A program made the position numbers and the translations under genes. Below, piece by piece: positions 37,731 to 50,211 of a DNA stretch of 64,000 bases. The stretch spans positions 13,300,661 through 13,364,660 of the forward strand of contig JAMXBB010000010.1 of NCBI GenBank assembly GCA_024138015.1, read 5' to 3'. Numbering within the stretch: position 1 is the stretch's first letter; each line of letters starts with the position of its first letter. This DNA is from Lumnitzera littorea. Taxonomy: Eukaryota; Streptophyta; Magnoliopsida; Myrtales; Combretaceae. Under the pieces are notes generated by a model, which saw only the letters and a program-made list of their open reading frames with translations, did no database searches and was not told the DNA's origin.

Positions 37731-38359
37731 TTAAAGAGAGTAAAGGTCAAGGGGAAGTCCAGGCTCAACAACAACAACCAGCGGGATCTTTTGGGGAGTG
37801 GAAAGTCCAAATATCTCCTCCATATCAAAATCCTCTTTCTTCATTCCATTGGCAATTTCCAAGTAAAACCATGCAAAAGATTTGCAAGACTTGATTGAAT
37901 CACTTTTAGTCCTAGATTATAACCTGAGCACATTCTCCTACCAAGCCCAAATGGCAAAAGCTCAAGATCTTGTCCCTTAACATCAATTTGCTTACCAATG
38001 AACCTCTCGAGACAAAACTTATTAGGACTGTCCCATAAACTAGGATCCCTTTTGAATAGAATAAATATTGACTAATGCCCTAGTGCCCTTAGGTATATCA
38101 TATCCTGATATTTTCCAATCTTCTCTTACCAGTCGAGGAGTGAGAAATAGTGCAACAGGATGAAGTCTCATTGTTTCTTTAATAATTGCATAAATGTGGG
38201 GTAGGTTAATGATGTCTTTTTCTTGCACCCATCTTTCTTTTCCAATTGTCCTGTCAAGTTCATCCATTGCATTGGAGAATGATTCAAGTTTCTTTAGGAG
38301 CTTAGAAAAGGCCCATTCCACCGTAAACGAGGAGCTCGCTGTTCCTCCAAGTATCAAAT
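37731..38359 (-). pseudogene. CYP92-like cytochrome P450, exon 2 (haem-binding half)
   Basis: This encodes the C-terminal half of a CYP71-clan P450, closest in wording to CYP92A enzymes, which are ER-bound monooxygenases of plant specialised metabolism. The exon begins after a splice acceptor (CGCAAG) with DLILGGTASS. The family I-helix motif is A-G-G-T-E-S, so its acidic residue is Ala here. Next come WVQEKDIINLPHIYAIIKET with MRLHP (ExxR of the K helix) and FCLERF in place of PERF. The haem loop FGLGRRMCSGY keeps its Cys, and the 3' end reads EEIFGLSTPQKIPL to a stop at 37731. Two frameshifts break it: one extra base near 38050 just before RDPSLWD, and one near 37858 after FTWKLP. With exon 1 at 58495-63777 on the same strand it makes one complete gene. 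Confidence 0.85.
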
Positions 38360-38785
38360 CTTGCGAATAACAATATATATAAACCCACCAATACACCATA
38401 ATATAATTATAGAAACTCATTGAAATGTCGTGTTTGTACAAAAATATTAGGCAATTCTAATAAATATAAGTAAGAAGACCCCAGTGTTGATATTTTCTAG
38501 AATCGAGAATATAACAACTTATGGCTTTTTTAATTGTACCATAATAATTTTCTTGCATTTATATCCGGTGAAAGTATTCTCTTATATTCAAAATTGACAA
38601 GAATAAGGTTCTTGGTATTCATATGTGTTGAGAATACAATTTGTGCCAACTAGCATACATGTTTTTTGTTAAAGAAGAAAGTAGCTTACTGGTTAAAAAT
38701 TAGAAGTCACCACAGTTTTCCCAATTTTAATGGAAGAGACATAAGATGCTTTAATGAACTCTACTCTAATTTAAATTTTAATACA

Positions 38786-38887
38786 GGGAGTTTTCTGTTT
38801 TGTTACCTTCCTCATGTATGTAAAATAGACATGATAAAAATTATTTTTATTTTATACATGAGGAAGGTAACAAAACAGAAAATTCCC
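38786..38887. repeat. Near-perfect 34-bp inverted repeat (hairpin)
   Basis: Arms 38786-38819 and 38854-38887 are reverse complements with one mismatch, separated by a 34-bp AT-rich loop. The arm contains TTTTGTTACCTTCCTCATGT. A transcript from either strand would fold into a miRNA-precursor-sized hairpin. It could be a tiny foldback transposon. Confidence 0.85.
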
Positions 38888-38899
38888 AAATTTTCTATT

Positions 38900-39960
38900 T
38901 TTCTATATAAGCAAATATTGTTAGGGAGAGTGAAGTTAATTATTTTATTTTCATTTAGTTTATGAAATATAAAATTCTTTTCTTAAAATTATTTATCATA
39001 TATTTTTAGGTTTTCAAAATTACTTTTTGTGTACTTTTTTCTAAAAGTATATCCTCATTTTCAAGGAAAAAGGAAAAAAAATGTAAAAGACAAAAAAAAT
39101 TACAAAAATACCATTCCTAAGAATATGGATAACAAAATCACCTTTTTAAGAAGTGATTTCCAGCATATCTTCTTTCCTAACCCCTACCCCCCATTAATAT
39201 TTACTTCCTCTCTCTATCATTTCCTCTCTCTAAACTGTACCAACACTTCCTCAACCAAATTTGTCATTTTGATCCATTAAATCAATCGTAGATTCGGAGT
39301 AGTAGCACAGTGTAGATCCCAATTGTGAGAAGATTTTTTGAAACAGGGAGACAATCTATGCGATCTCATCACTTTCTCTCTCTAAATATCTATATTGAAA
39401 AGGTATCATTTTTTTTTCTCATTTTAATATGTTTTAAGCATATGTTATTTGAAGAGTTAGTGTTTTTGCTTGATACATTATGGTACATTGTTATCTATTG
39501 GCATTTTTTAAATGGGACGAACCGTTCGTCTTTTCTCTAACATATACGTGCATGAATATTTTTCTATACTCCATTGTTAGTAGGCTTAATTTTTTTTGTA
39601 TAAATTTGCGTTTGTTAGTATATTTTATATATACATGTATATATATTTTTTATAACGTTGTGTTCCTTAGTTAATATATTTTATATGTACGTATATATAG
39701 TTTTTCTTTGCATAAATTTTTCTTTGTTACTATATTTTATGTATGCATGTATATTAAGTGATATGTGTACAAATAATTATTATTGAGGGATGTAGACAAG
39801 GTGGTGTTAGGTCTTTATTTTTTTTCAATTTGAATAAGCAACGAATCTAGTACCATTAAAGGATTATGATAGTGAAATCAAATTAGGTGATGTGTTCATG
39901 AAATCTAGTAGTGTATCTATTAGTATAAGGTAGCATTTTTATTTTTAGATACTGAAGTTT
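38900..39960. other. AT-rich intronic or intergenic stretch
   Basis: T-rich frames at 39029-39674 are Phe/Ile noise. It may be the left flank of the Mutator element; no terminal inverted repeat was identified. Confidence 0.45.
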
Positions 39961-39971
39961 ATGAAGTTAAT

Positions 39972-41640
39972 GTGGTAAACAAGTGTAAAATGGATAATAT
40001 GTGGTTAGTTTGTTATGTCAATGGAGATATTATGGAAGGAGAGGATGGAGTGCGGTATGATAAACGCTTAAGAATAGTAGTTGGAGTTCCATTTAGGGCT
40101 ACGAAAGACCAATTTGTTGGATTGATATATAATTGGCTTTGGGTTGACGTTACGACCTACAAGGTCGAGTTGATTCACAAATACTCCCTTATAGGTAGGA
40201 CTGAGGACATGTTCTATGTCATTTTTATTAGTATTGATTATGATGTCTAACAATTAACGGCTTCCTTAGTAGGACGTGGTGGAGTCAATGGTTCAGTAGA
40301 GTTGTATATTGAAATTCATGAAGCAAACCCACCATTGACAGCCCCATCAATAGCTGAGTATGATGTCGAAGGGTACATTGACGACATTAGAGTGCAAGTT
40401 GAAACTTGGGTGTTCGAATCCTGACTAATCCTATCGAGTCATGTATCGAGCAATAGTCACATATCTTGTGAACCTAATGTATTGATCATCAGTGAGTTTT
40501 ATAGAAATACTGATATAGAGAATGAATTGGCTTGCGAAAACATTGATGAAGATTCTAGTGATACAGATTGTAATGCTGACATTGGTCTAATTGAATGCTA
40601 GTTGCAGGAAGTGGAAGAAGCACAAGGGTTACGCGAATGAAATGATTGGAGGCATGGGTTAGTTATAGATGTGGACGTGGTCGGGATGTTGGAACTTGTA
40701 CCTTTCTTCACAGCAAGTGCTGGGGATGGAATAGTATTGTCTAAGGAGAGTATAAATGATAGTGAGTAGAGCTTTAGTAATGAATTGAAGGTAGGCATGC
40801 GATTCGAAAATAAAAAACATTTATAGACAATTATGAAGATGCATCATGTTATGAACTACCACGATTTCGTCGTAAAGGAGTCCAAACCTGCATTCTGGTC
40901 TATCAGATGTGTTGATTGGGACAAAGGATGTAGGTAGAGACTCAGAGCTTGTAAGAAGTAGCATGCTGGATGCTTTGTGATAACCAAGTTTATGAGTCAA
41001 TATATGTGCCTCAATCTTACTATAAGCTAAGACCACCTGAAATTGGATTTGAACACCTTACCTTACTTTTTGATAAAGGATGTACAAGAGTCATCGAGTG
41101 TTAAGGTAAAACACTTGTAGGCGACCATTTGCAAACAATACAATTATATTGTGCATATAAAGAGAATTAGGGAAACAAAGCATAAAGCGATTGAATAGGT
41201 TTACGGAAGGTACGAGAAATCATATGCAGTGTTCCCGCAATTACTAAATGACATCTATGAGGCTAATCTCGGTACTATGATAGAGTGGAAATGGCAAGAC
41301 AATGATGCTGCAAAGTATGTGTTCTTCGTAGAGTCTTCTGGGCATTCTGACCATATATTGAGGCCTTCATACATTGCAAGCCTATCATTACTATCGATGG
41401 AACATTCCTCTATGGGAAGTACAAAAATAAACTACTAATTGTAACTGGAGTTGATGGTTAGAATCACATTATTCCATTGGGTTTTGCCTTAGTCGATGAG
41501 GAATGTTAGGATAGCTGGAGTTGGTTCCATAAGAGAAAGGATTCCAGAATGAGATGGACATTCGGGAAGGGCCGTTGACTTACACATGTGGACTATGTAG
41601 TGGGGATAGACATAATAGGAGAAGATGTCCACAATAAGAG
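39972..41640 (+). pseudogene. Mutator-like (MuDR) transposase remnant
   Basis: An N-terminal PB1-like block starts after an acceptor-like tttttag (39948) and reads MWLVCYVNGDIMEGEDGVRY. The MuDR DNA-binding block follows from 40782: ELKVGMRFENKKHL, then YHDFVVKESKPAFWSIRCVD, then DKGCR. The core follows: PQLLNDIYEANLGTMIEWKW (41232), then TIDGTFLYGKYKNKLLIVTG with the first catalytic Asp codon at 41396-41398, and IIPLGFALVDEE. Right after the conserved 'DSWSWF' phrase (about 41527) the frame jumps to a terminal zinc knuckle, CGLCSGDRHNRRRC (41587-41628; C-x2-C-x4-H-x4-C). The region with the other acidic residues and the SWIM domain is therefore deleted. Stops and frameshifts are numerous. 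It is a DDE transposase in origin and now inactive. Confidence 0.8.
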
Positions 41641-41826
41641 AGACAATCAACTTCAAGTGGATCCACTGGTATACGCCTTAGTTAAAGTGAAAAATCGTGT
41701 TAATGTTGATTGATAATATATATTGAAATATATTTAAGAAATTTTTGTTTTGTTCATTTACTTTTCATTGATGAGTGTGATAGTCAGTTTACTACTTTTT
41801 TTTTTTGTTTGGACTTATAGGGGCAA

Positions 41827-43551
41827 ATGGATCCAGGATCGGTTGATAAGTCACTGCTTCACTTGTAGGCATCCCATGGATCTAAGCTAGTGTGGGGTGA
41901 TCAGGCAAGAAACAACAAATTGAAAACATACTTGCAATATGTTCATTTCATGTAATGCCTTAAAGATTAGCTTTTCTTCATTGATTGTAGGAGAACTACT
42001 AGCTTAAGTGTCATAGACATGAGGTGATACTTAGGTGTTGAGATGGCGAGGAGATCTCGATAGATCCTTGCATGATCCCATATTTGGAGCAGTTGGGTTT
42101 CATTGGTGTGTGACAAGTTTCTTTCATACAGTTGGATTGGTACTTGATTGTCGTTCTTGTTAAGTGATGGAAGGAGGAGATATATACATTTTACTTGCAC
42201 ACCGATGAGATGACGGTGATGTTACATGATATATCTCTGCTCATTGGTCTCTCTACTGATGGCGATGCAGTTACAAGCATGATGTCATCTACTGGGTAGG
42301 GCGAGTTATGTCACTACCTACTAGGAATTTGCCCACTAGAGTGTCATAAAGGGTGTACAATTGAAATTGTCTTGGTTAAAGGACAATTTCATTAATTTCC
42401 TTTTGATTACGGTACAGCGTTATACGAGGGCACATATCATGTAGTTGATTGGTGGTACGCTATTCTCGGAAAGTCTAACAATGTAGTATACCTAATGTCC
42501 TTCCTTCTCCTATCGAACCTTACTACGGCCAGGTGTTATGCTTGGGGGGCAGCTTGTTTGGCATGGCTGTACTGCCAGTTGTGCCTCGTTTCTAGGATGG
42601 AAGCTAGAGAGATCAGTGGTCCATTGGTGATTCTTCAAGTATGGGCACGAGAGCATTTCCCATACATCACCCCTTTATGCTGCTGGATTACATTAGTGGT
42701 CGATGATCAACCACTTAGAGCTAATGGGGGGTAGAGTTTAATAATGTTACTGAGTTACTCACACATGTAGTTGGCTAGTACAGAGATTCATTCGATCAAC
42801 AGAGTCTATAGTAGGTACTTATTTAAAAAAATTGGTTACTTGTTGATTCTCAAAGTATTACTTTATTTTAACCTCATTACTGATGTTTACTTCAAGTTGT
42901 TTAGATTCCTTACACACATGAAGACGTGGCCAAACCCTTGCTTATTATCGGGATAGGGGTGATGTGTGGCTAGCCTAGGTCCTACTAATATGCTTTCACA
43001 TCATTGAGATGCGCTATCCCAATCGCTTGGCTCGCCAATTCGGTAGGATGTAGAAGATCCCAACCTACCTTGACATCGGACAGGTGATACATGAAATCAA
43101 CTTGAGGGGCTAGATCGAGATTAATTGGGCGATTAGGTATGTAGCTTGAATAGCATAATGGGAAGAACGATGAAACCGGACTGTTTAGGTCTAACCACTA
43201 CCTAGTATACATCCTGAATATATCCTTTGGTACCAGTAAGTTACTTGCAAATACATCAGCAGGTCAGGGGCCTCTTAGACGTATATGGTATGTACAATTG
43301 TTATTTCAATTACCCATTTGTTTTTCTAGTTATATGCTAATCAAACTCTTATGTTTGGCTTGCAGGCAGATTTCATACATGAGTTGCCGCAAATGTTATA
43401 CCAAGATATTATATCTGAGCACCATGGGGTTGATAACCTCATCCAGGGGATTATTGTAGTCTACTTAGGCGACCCACTTGCACTTGGTTCAGATGTAGAT
43501 GAAGACAACTCTCCACCAGACAAGCCACAACAAGAAAGGGGCTATCGGTGA
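41827..43551 (+). pseudogene. Plant mobile domain (PMD, MAIN-like) gene remnant
   Basis: The frame opens after an acceptor-like cttatag (41820) with MDPGSVDKSLLHL and ASHGSKLVWGDQAR, the characteristic start of TE-associated PMD proteins (usually 'MDPGPVD-x-SLL...SHRSE-x-VW'). Later blocks fit the family: SFIQLDWYLI, TFYLHTDEMTVMLHDISLLI with GLSTDGDAVT (42165-42280), then RCYAWGAACLAWLYCQLC and EISGPLVILQVWAREHFPYI (42530-42665). A 78-bp GT-AG intron precedes ADFIHELPQMLYQDIISEHH. Several stops interrupt the frame, and the C-terminal tail ends at 43551. PMD proteins act in heterochromatin silencing when domesticated; the TE-borne type is usually linked to Mutator transposases, as here (same strand, 187 bp apart). 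Confidence 0.8.
43288..43365 (+). other. Intron in the PMD gene remnant
   Basis: Begins GTATGTAC and ends TTTGGCTTGCAG, both good plant splice signals. Coding similarity to the PMD family resumes directly after it. The splice sites have survived although the exons carry stops. Confidence 0.6.
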
Positions 43552-43559
43552 CATAGTCA

Positions 43560-45500
43560 TAGTTGAGGGAGAGGCCGAGGACGTAGACGAGCTGATGTGC
43601 AGATATGAGTCAATGCGTCTCCCCTACACTACTTACCACTAACATCTCCTAGACCGTTAGGATTTGAGTTTCACAGACCATTCATCAAGGAGAGCTCTAA
43701 CGATCATATGTGCTATACCTCGTCATGGGAGATACATTTAGTAGTCAAATCTGTACTCTCCCTGCACCATTAAGGAGGCTAGTTAGAAATCCTCATGATG
43801 ATAAGGGTAAGGGGGTTATACAGATGCACCCTACCTCGGTTCTCATGCATGCATCATTTTTAGGTGCTTATAGTCAAGATAGGGCATAGATGGTTCAGCC
43901 CCAAGCCGATGCAGATCCCCAAGATGTTCATCTATTTATGCAACGATGATGCTGACANTTTTTAATTTTTTATTTTGCTATATTTATTTTTATTATTTTA
44001 AAAGTATTTTATCATGTTTTATTTAAAAATTATACATGAATCAATCATGTATTGTTGCATGTCTTTGCTAACGAAAAATCTAAAGAAACTTGACAAAATT
44101 ACTCACTTGACAAAAGTTTAAAACATTAGAGTAATGAAATGAAAATTTTAAAATGTTAAAAACTAAAATAAAAAAAAGATAAACATTTGACAATCTTTTT
44201 CATACTTTTCCCCAATAAATACCATCTCATAGGCTCTTACTACTGCATGTATTGGTATGTAGCAGGCCATGTGTAATCGCTGGTATCAATATCAGTCTCC
44301 ATGCATTAGGGTTCTATATTGGCAAGGAAATGTCCCTTTTAGAGGAATACTGGGGTTATTATTTTTTGCTTTTAACTTATGATTCCTTGAATGTTATTAT
44401 TGGGGTTTATAAAGATTTTAGAAAAAAAATATTGAAGAACTTCTATGAAGGATCTTAAAAATAAATCAACGAAGTTCTTAATAATGAGAGTTTTTTAAAA
44501 TATTAAGTTGCGTTTAAAAACCTAATTAGGTTTCTTAGAAATAAACTTGGTTTTAAACATGCGTAAAGTTACTTTCTAAGTGTGTAACTTCAAACACATA
44601 CGGGTGCACAAAAGTATCCTCAACGTCATATAATGTAATATCAAACATGCATATGCATCCGATCCATAAAGTTTCATTTGATATGACAAGTAAATTGTAC
44701 ACTAATGTTAACTTTCCCGTAATGTATTTTAAGGCAGAAAAGCAAATTCTTAAAATTATCGAGCTTCATTCGAATAATGTACCTTTGATTTGACAGACCA
44801 ATGTAGAAATCCCATATGATTTAATAACTTATTGTTAATCATAAATTGACCACATAATATACACGATTTGTGCACCTTAAAATACGGAAAATAATATAAT
44901 TTTCAATTACTTCCATCTATATGCTTTTACCTCTGTATATGTTTTGAGATCTTTCTGCTTAAAATCCATAGTAAGTAAAAGTAACGATACCATTAACAGA
45001 TGCTATGACATCTTATCAAAAGTTTAAAGTAAATATTGCCTTATATTTTTAAAAATGATTATATTATAAAAAATATTTTTTAAAATAGACAAAGGAAAGT
45101 ACCTAGATGGCATCTAGACTATATTGTAGTATAACAAAACACAATAGATTTTGTACAAACACATAATAAATCTAACAGATCATAGCATAAGACATAGATT
45201 GTAACCAACAATAATTGCAGATGTAATAAGAAAAGAGTGGAAAAAAACTGTAAAGTGTGTAGAATACAATTCAAAACATGCAATATAAAAAGGATATAGA
45301 AAATAGAAAAGGGGATCAGTTCATCTCTTGAAGAATATCTAGTGTCTCTTTCCTTTTCCTTCCTTTCTTAGAGCTAAGAGAACTCAAATAAGTTAGATTT
45401 GTGACTACCTTGTAAAACAAGAAAGAGGGCTGTTAGTCTAAAGAGAAATCACAAGTAAACACGAGATATTATAAGGAATCTAGGTAAGAATCTTATATGG
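43560..45500. other. Decayed tail of the Mutator/PMD element and AT-rich DNA
   Basis: Up to about 43950 the base composition stays balanced and short Arg/Gly-rich pieces (GRGRGRRRAD) look like the C-terminal tail of the PMD protein. One unresolved base (n) is at 43958. After that the sequence turns AT-rich with no gene seen. Confidence 0.45.
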
Positions 45501-45518
45501 AGACCAAACCTTAAATCG

Positions 45519-45602
45519 AGAGAGAGAGAGAGAGTGAAGAGTGCAGCTGCTTAAAGATTATTTGAGAGGCAAAAAGTGAGGTAGAGAGAGAGAGAGAGAG
45601 AG
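45519..45602. repeat. Two (GA)n microsatellites
   Basis: GA runs at 45519-45534 and 45583-45602 are separated by 48 bp. On the minus strand they would be CT tracts of the kind found in plant 5' untranslated regions, but no gene follows. Confidence 0.85.
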
Positions 45603-45609
45603 TTTTGTT

Positions 45610-47055
45610 TGAAAAGTAAGATATCCTATTACATTTAAGGTGTTGGGCCTAATGTGTGGACCTAACACAAAAAATTTTTATTTGTTGTTTTAGCAAATAT
45701 TTGATATACATATTAGGCACATTCTATGGTCCCATCCAATATTTTGATAGGATCGATTTCGTCTCTTATCTTACCATTCATTCACATACTTTAAAATCTA
45801 AACCATTTATTTCAAAATTTGTTTACTAATTTAAATTTAAATGAATGTAAATCAATAGTGAAATAAATGGTGATATCAATTTCATAAAAGATAAAAATAG
45901 GATCATAGAAAAACCCTACATTTGAAAAAGCAATGATAAAATATTATACTTGTTTTTTATGCTAGATACATCGCAACAAGGTTGTCATGTTTAATCACGA
46001 AGAAAGCACAGGGAACAAAAGATAGCATAGAAAGAAAATAAAAACTACGTTGGAAATGAGGAGAGGGATTGAATTAAATATTAAATTTTAATTATGATAT
46101 AATTATATCATACTTTCATGAACTTTCAATATGTCTTCTAGATTTCGTAAAGACTTATTATATATCGGGATTGAGAATAAGATAGCTTTTATGAAACTTT
46201 TTCTACAATATACACACACATGTATATAAAGAATCTCTCTTAGAAACAGGAATCTATCATATAAAATTTTTTTCTAGAGTATGTTTATCAATAGATATTT
46301 AAAGAGGTGTTTAGGGTGGCATATTAGTGTCTCAAGTATTTCTCCTTTTTAAACACCCCTCAATAATATAAAGGGAAGTTCGAATAAAATTACTCACTAA
46401 TTAAAATTTTTTTATAGGTCCATATTATTATTACTTTTCATGTAATATTTAAATATTTTTAAACTTTAAAATATTTTTTCATTTTTTGTATATTATAATA
46501 GTAAATATTTATTTATTATTATAGAAAAAATTAGAATAAAATAAAAAAAAGGAAGCAATGGCTAAATGGAAAGTGCCAAAGGCCTAATAAAGATCGGGGG
46601 AAAAAAAAGAGAGAGAGAGAAAGGGTACTTTATTAGGTACCCGGATTTATAAGAGCGACTTTGTTGCTTCTGTCTTCATTAGATTCTCAAGATGGAAGGA
46701 ACTTGTGGGCCGTTCCTTGAGCGATAATGTAAGTTGCTTCATTTATTTATTTTTTAAAAAGAAATCTAATAAAAAAATTGTTAAAAATTTTCTATAAAGG
46801 AACTTATGGATAAATTGGTGAGTTTTTTAAAAAGAAAGTTGCTTAAGATATTAATGTGACATTTAAGGATGTGAAATGAGTTTCTTAAGGATAAAGATAC
46901 TCTAAGTACCTAGATTTATAAGTGTACATAAGGTGCTTAACATGGAAATATGTGCCAAGTACCTTATATAAACATATCCTTACATAGTTGACAACTCATC
47001 TAATGAGGGAAAAGAGATGAAATCATGTTATATCTTTCACCATGCCATAAATGGT
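45610..47055. other. AT-rich stretch, no gene recognised
   Basis: At 46625-46665 and 46910-46975 related phrases ('gtac-ttag/attaggtac', 'gatttataagagcg' and 'gatttataagtgta') hint at decayed MITE pieces. Boundaries could not be set. Confidence 0.4.
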
Positions 47056-47059
47056 TTGA

Positions 47060-47460
47060 AGCATCAACGATTTTTGTTGCATTAGACTCTAATTTTGTTG
47101 CCTAAAGACTTATATAACGAAATATACTTCGTTGTGCTAATTGCTCATTGCTTAAAATAAAAGGCAACGATTGTATTGCTTTATGCAACAAAAAATAGGT
47201 GTTGCTCAATTAAATTTGAAAACATAAATTTCATATAAATGCAACGAAATATTTTTTTTTTTTTATTAGCAACAAAATTCTAATATTGAAGCAACATCTT
47301 GATTAAACAAATGTATCATCATTAAGAATAAGTAACACTAATTGTAGCACTTAAAAGATCAAACACAATGATTTCATAAATTTAAAAGCAACCTTTTTTA
47401 GTAATACCTTACAATAATGTCATTGCTAAAGGTAACTATTTTGAGGAATAAATTAATTGT
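47060..47460. mobile_element. CACTA-like subterminal repeat region
   Basis: Dense, mixed-orientation variants of 'GCAACGAAAT' and 'ATTTCGTTGC' occur, for example at 47066, 47118, 47130, 47163, 47240, 47266, 47290 and 47390, and 'cattgctaaagg' occurs at 47423. Clusters of such CAACG/CGTTG motifs are typical of the subterminal regions of plant CACTA (En/Spm) transposons. No CACTA terminal sequence or transposase is visible, so this is a fragment at best. Confidence 0.4.
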
Positions 47461-47469
47461 TGCATAAAA

Positions 47470-50205
47470 TATTTAAATTTAACATATTATCAGTGCTCTA
47501 TAGCTCTTGAATTTCCTTTCATGATGTTTTAACATTTACTCTATCAAATGATAAAAATAATGATTTCAATAATAAAATTAATAAATACATATAAAATGCG
47601 AAAGTGAATTGATTATATAAATGAAATATGTGTCTTTGAACAAATGTTCCCCCCACCACACCTCCACCCCCCTCCCAAAAAAAACAAAAAAAAAAAAATC
47701 ATCATCATTTGTTCAAACTTAATAACATCTAATCTAGTTTTCTTTAAGACAACAATGCCCATCTTCTTCAAAAAAGCTCCTCTTAAGAGATTTTTTTTTT
47801 TTTTTAACTCTTGCATATAAATGATCGCAACCATGATAAGTAGAATCCATAAAATAATAGTAAAATATAAGTAAATTAAATATGTTATGAAATATTCCCC
47901 ATCTAGTATTCAACATTATCTATCAAGATACATTTACGTCTAGCAATCATATTGGTCCTAAACTATTTCCTAATATGAAGAAAGACCAATTGAACTAAAT
48001 AAAAACATTAAAAAAAATATACATGTATGCATTTCAAGACAAACATAGACCACTGCTTTAAAGGGTCTTCACCTTTTTAAAATATGGAAGTGGTTGCCTA
48101 CCTTCTCAAATTTAAGTTTAACTCTAGATAAAAAATATTACTCACATAATAACTCAATACACAACATAGTTTCATTCAGTCTTAGAAAGGTATTAGCTTT
48201 ACTTATGGGTTGAAATGCCAAGAGTGCTCCATATGTATCCTTATATGTTTTTGAATATTTGTCATGAGCCTACAAGACAAAAATTGCTAACTTTAGTAAC
48301 AACAATAACATAACAATTAGATGGTGCTTGGCAAGTTTTGGATATAACATCAAACCATAAACAAGATTTATGAAACTTATATAATTGATGAAACCTAGAA
48401 CTTCACATCATAAAGCACCAAAATGCAATTTCTCATCTCTATCTACCACACTAAGAATAAGAATATTCCTACCAATCACCTAAATACACCAAAAACCACT
48501 TCAGTCATACTAATTACAAATAGCCAAGGAATATTTATAGTGCACTTGAATGACGATAAAAGAACAAATAGTGCAATTTACACCATAAATAGTTCCATAG
48601 TTCATGACAATTATCAACCAAAAACCCTAAACCATTGAAACAACTACTTAGATTTAATCTCATCACTTAAAAGCAAAGGAGGGGGCCAAAAATAGAAAAA
48701 ACTTTAGTAAGTAGAACAAGCAATCTAGCTTTAAGATGTAATTGTAATGAGTTCTCCATCTGTCCTTATACAACTATATTGTTTCACAAAATATTCTTAA
48801 ATTACTTAGGTTAAAAATAATTAACATAGCATCACAACATCATCTTTCATCTCATATTACAAAAGATGATTATGATCTTCAAAATTGATAGATTTGTCAC
48901 TTTCAACAACAAGCATTAGGCAACACTTAAGTTAGCCATTGTGGTAGTTAGAAACCATTAAAAAAACAAAAAAAACTACACAAAAACTAAGGAAATGAAA
49001 ATCATTTCATAATGACGTTTCCAGTATGGGCTATTAAGTATTGGGTATGGTTTACACCTCCCACCATCACCTGCCTTAAACGTTTTTCATGATTATGACC
49101 TGTTTAGTTTACTACAATAATATTATAACAAATATCGAAACATTAAACATATACATAAATAAATGGAAATGTTGTTGCTACTTTCTCCATGTTCTTAACA
49201 TTTATGAAAAAGAATCATGCACACTTGCTTGTCTATTCTTTCTTTGAATTTTGAAGAAGTCTGTATAAGCAAGTCAGTGTAATAAAAAATCAATATTAGA
49301 AAGAGTAATTTCCTTCTAGGCATATGTTCTTACCTTAATTGTAGTAAAATTTGAATTTTGCTTATGGGATATAACTCTTTATTCCTCATGCCCCCTAAAT
49401 CAAATCAAACAGATAATAAGTACAGAAATAGTGTATAAGAGTACTCAGTAATTATTTTATAGTAAAGAAACTTGCAAATAATTGGTAATAATTTTAGCAT
49501 AAAAAATGAAAGGTGTGTTTAATTCTTTCATACTGAAGTATAGTTCCTTTTTTTTTTAAGCCTAAATTGTTGCACTTTGTTTTATATTTCCATTTGATTT
49601 GTTTAACACTCTAAAAGTTTCTCTCTTTGTCTTTATTTAACAACACTGTTTATGTGTAACATAACTAAATCAATGGAATAAGGACAATCTATAACCTATA
49701 TATATGCTCAAACTTCCATAAGTCACAGAAGAAGGGATTAAAGAAAAGAATTATCTAGACAAAATGATTTTACGCATAAAATATAGATTGTACTAGAGCA
49801 GTTTATTATTTATCTAATTGGTTACAAATTTAACCTAATGTAGCCAAAATTGGTTTCACACAAATCTTTTCTAAGTAGATTCACACAACGACATCTAGTG
49901 CTACTTCAATCATACTTGGAAAATGCAATCTTTAGGAACTAAGGCACATACTATACATATAAAATCTCCTACGAGAGGAAATAACCAAAATATGGCTCAT
50001 TATACACTAACATACAAAATAGAATTTGAGTTCTACTTCGATTAATAAAGCCTAGACGTATACCTCTCTTAGTAGTTTAGAAGAGCTAATTCTAAGATGT
50101 TAATATTTAGTAAGCAACCGATTTCTAGTAAACTAAGTAAATAATGGAATTAAGTATTATAGATAAAGAATTGCAAAACTGATTTGTATTTTCCTAATGA
50201 CTATC
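47470..50205. other. AT-rich stretch, no gene recognised
   Basis: Homopolymer runs at 47680-47700 and 47790-47805. Short frames such as 48423-48638 and 47613-47916 lack domains. Confidence 0.5.
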
Positions 50206-50211
50206 ATGTAA

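Noticed and set aside
40598..41036. Minus-strand frames over the Mutator transposase
   Set aside because: Shadows of the plus-strand transposase, whose domain blocks are recognisable.
45715..45930. Possible inverted-repeat element ('attctatggtccc' against 'ggatcatagaaaaa')
   Set aside because: The arms match only in short pieces and no target duplication was clear.
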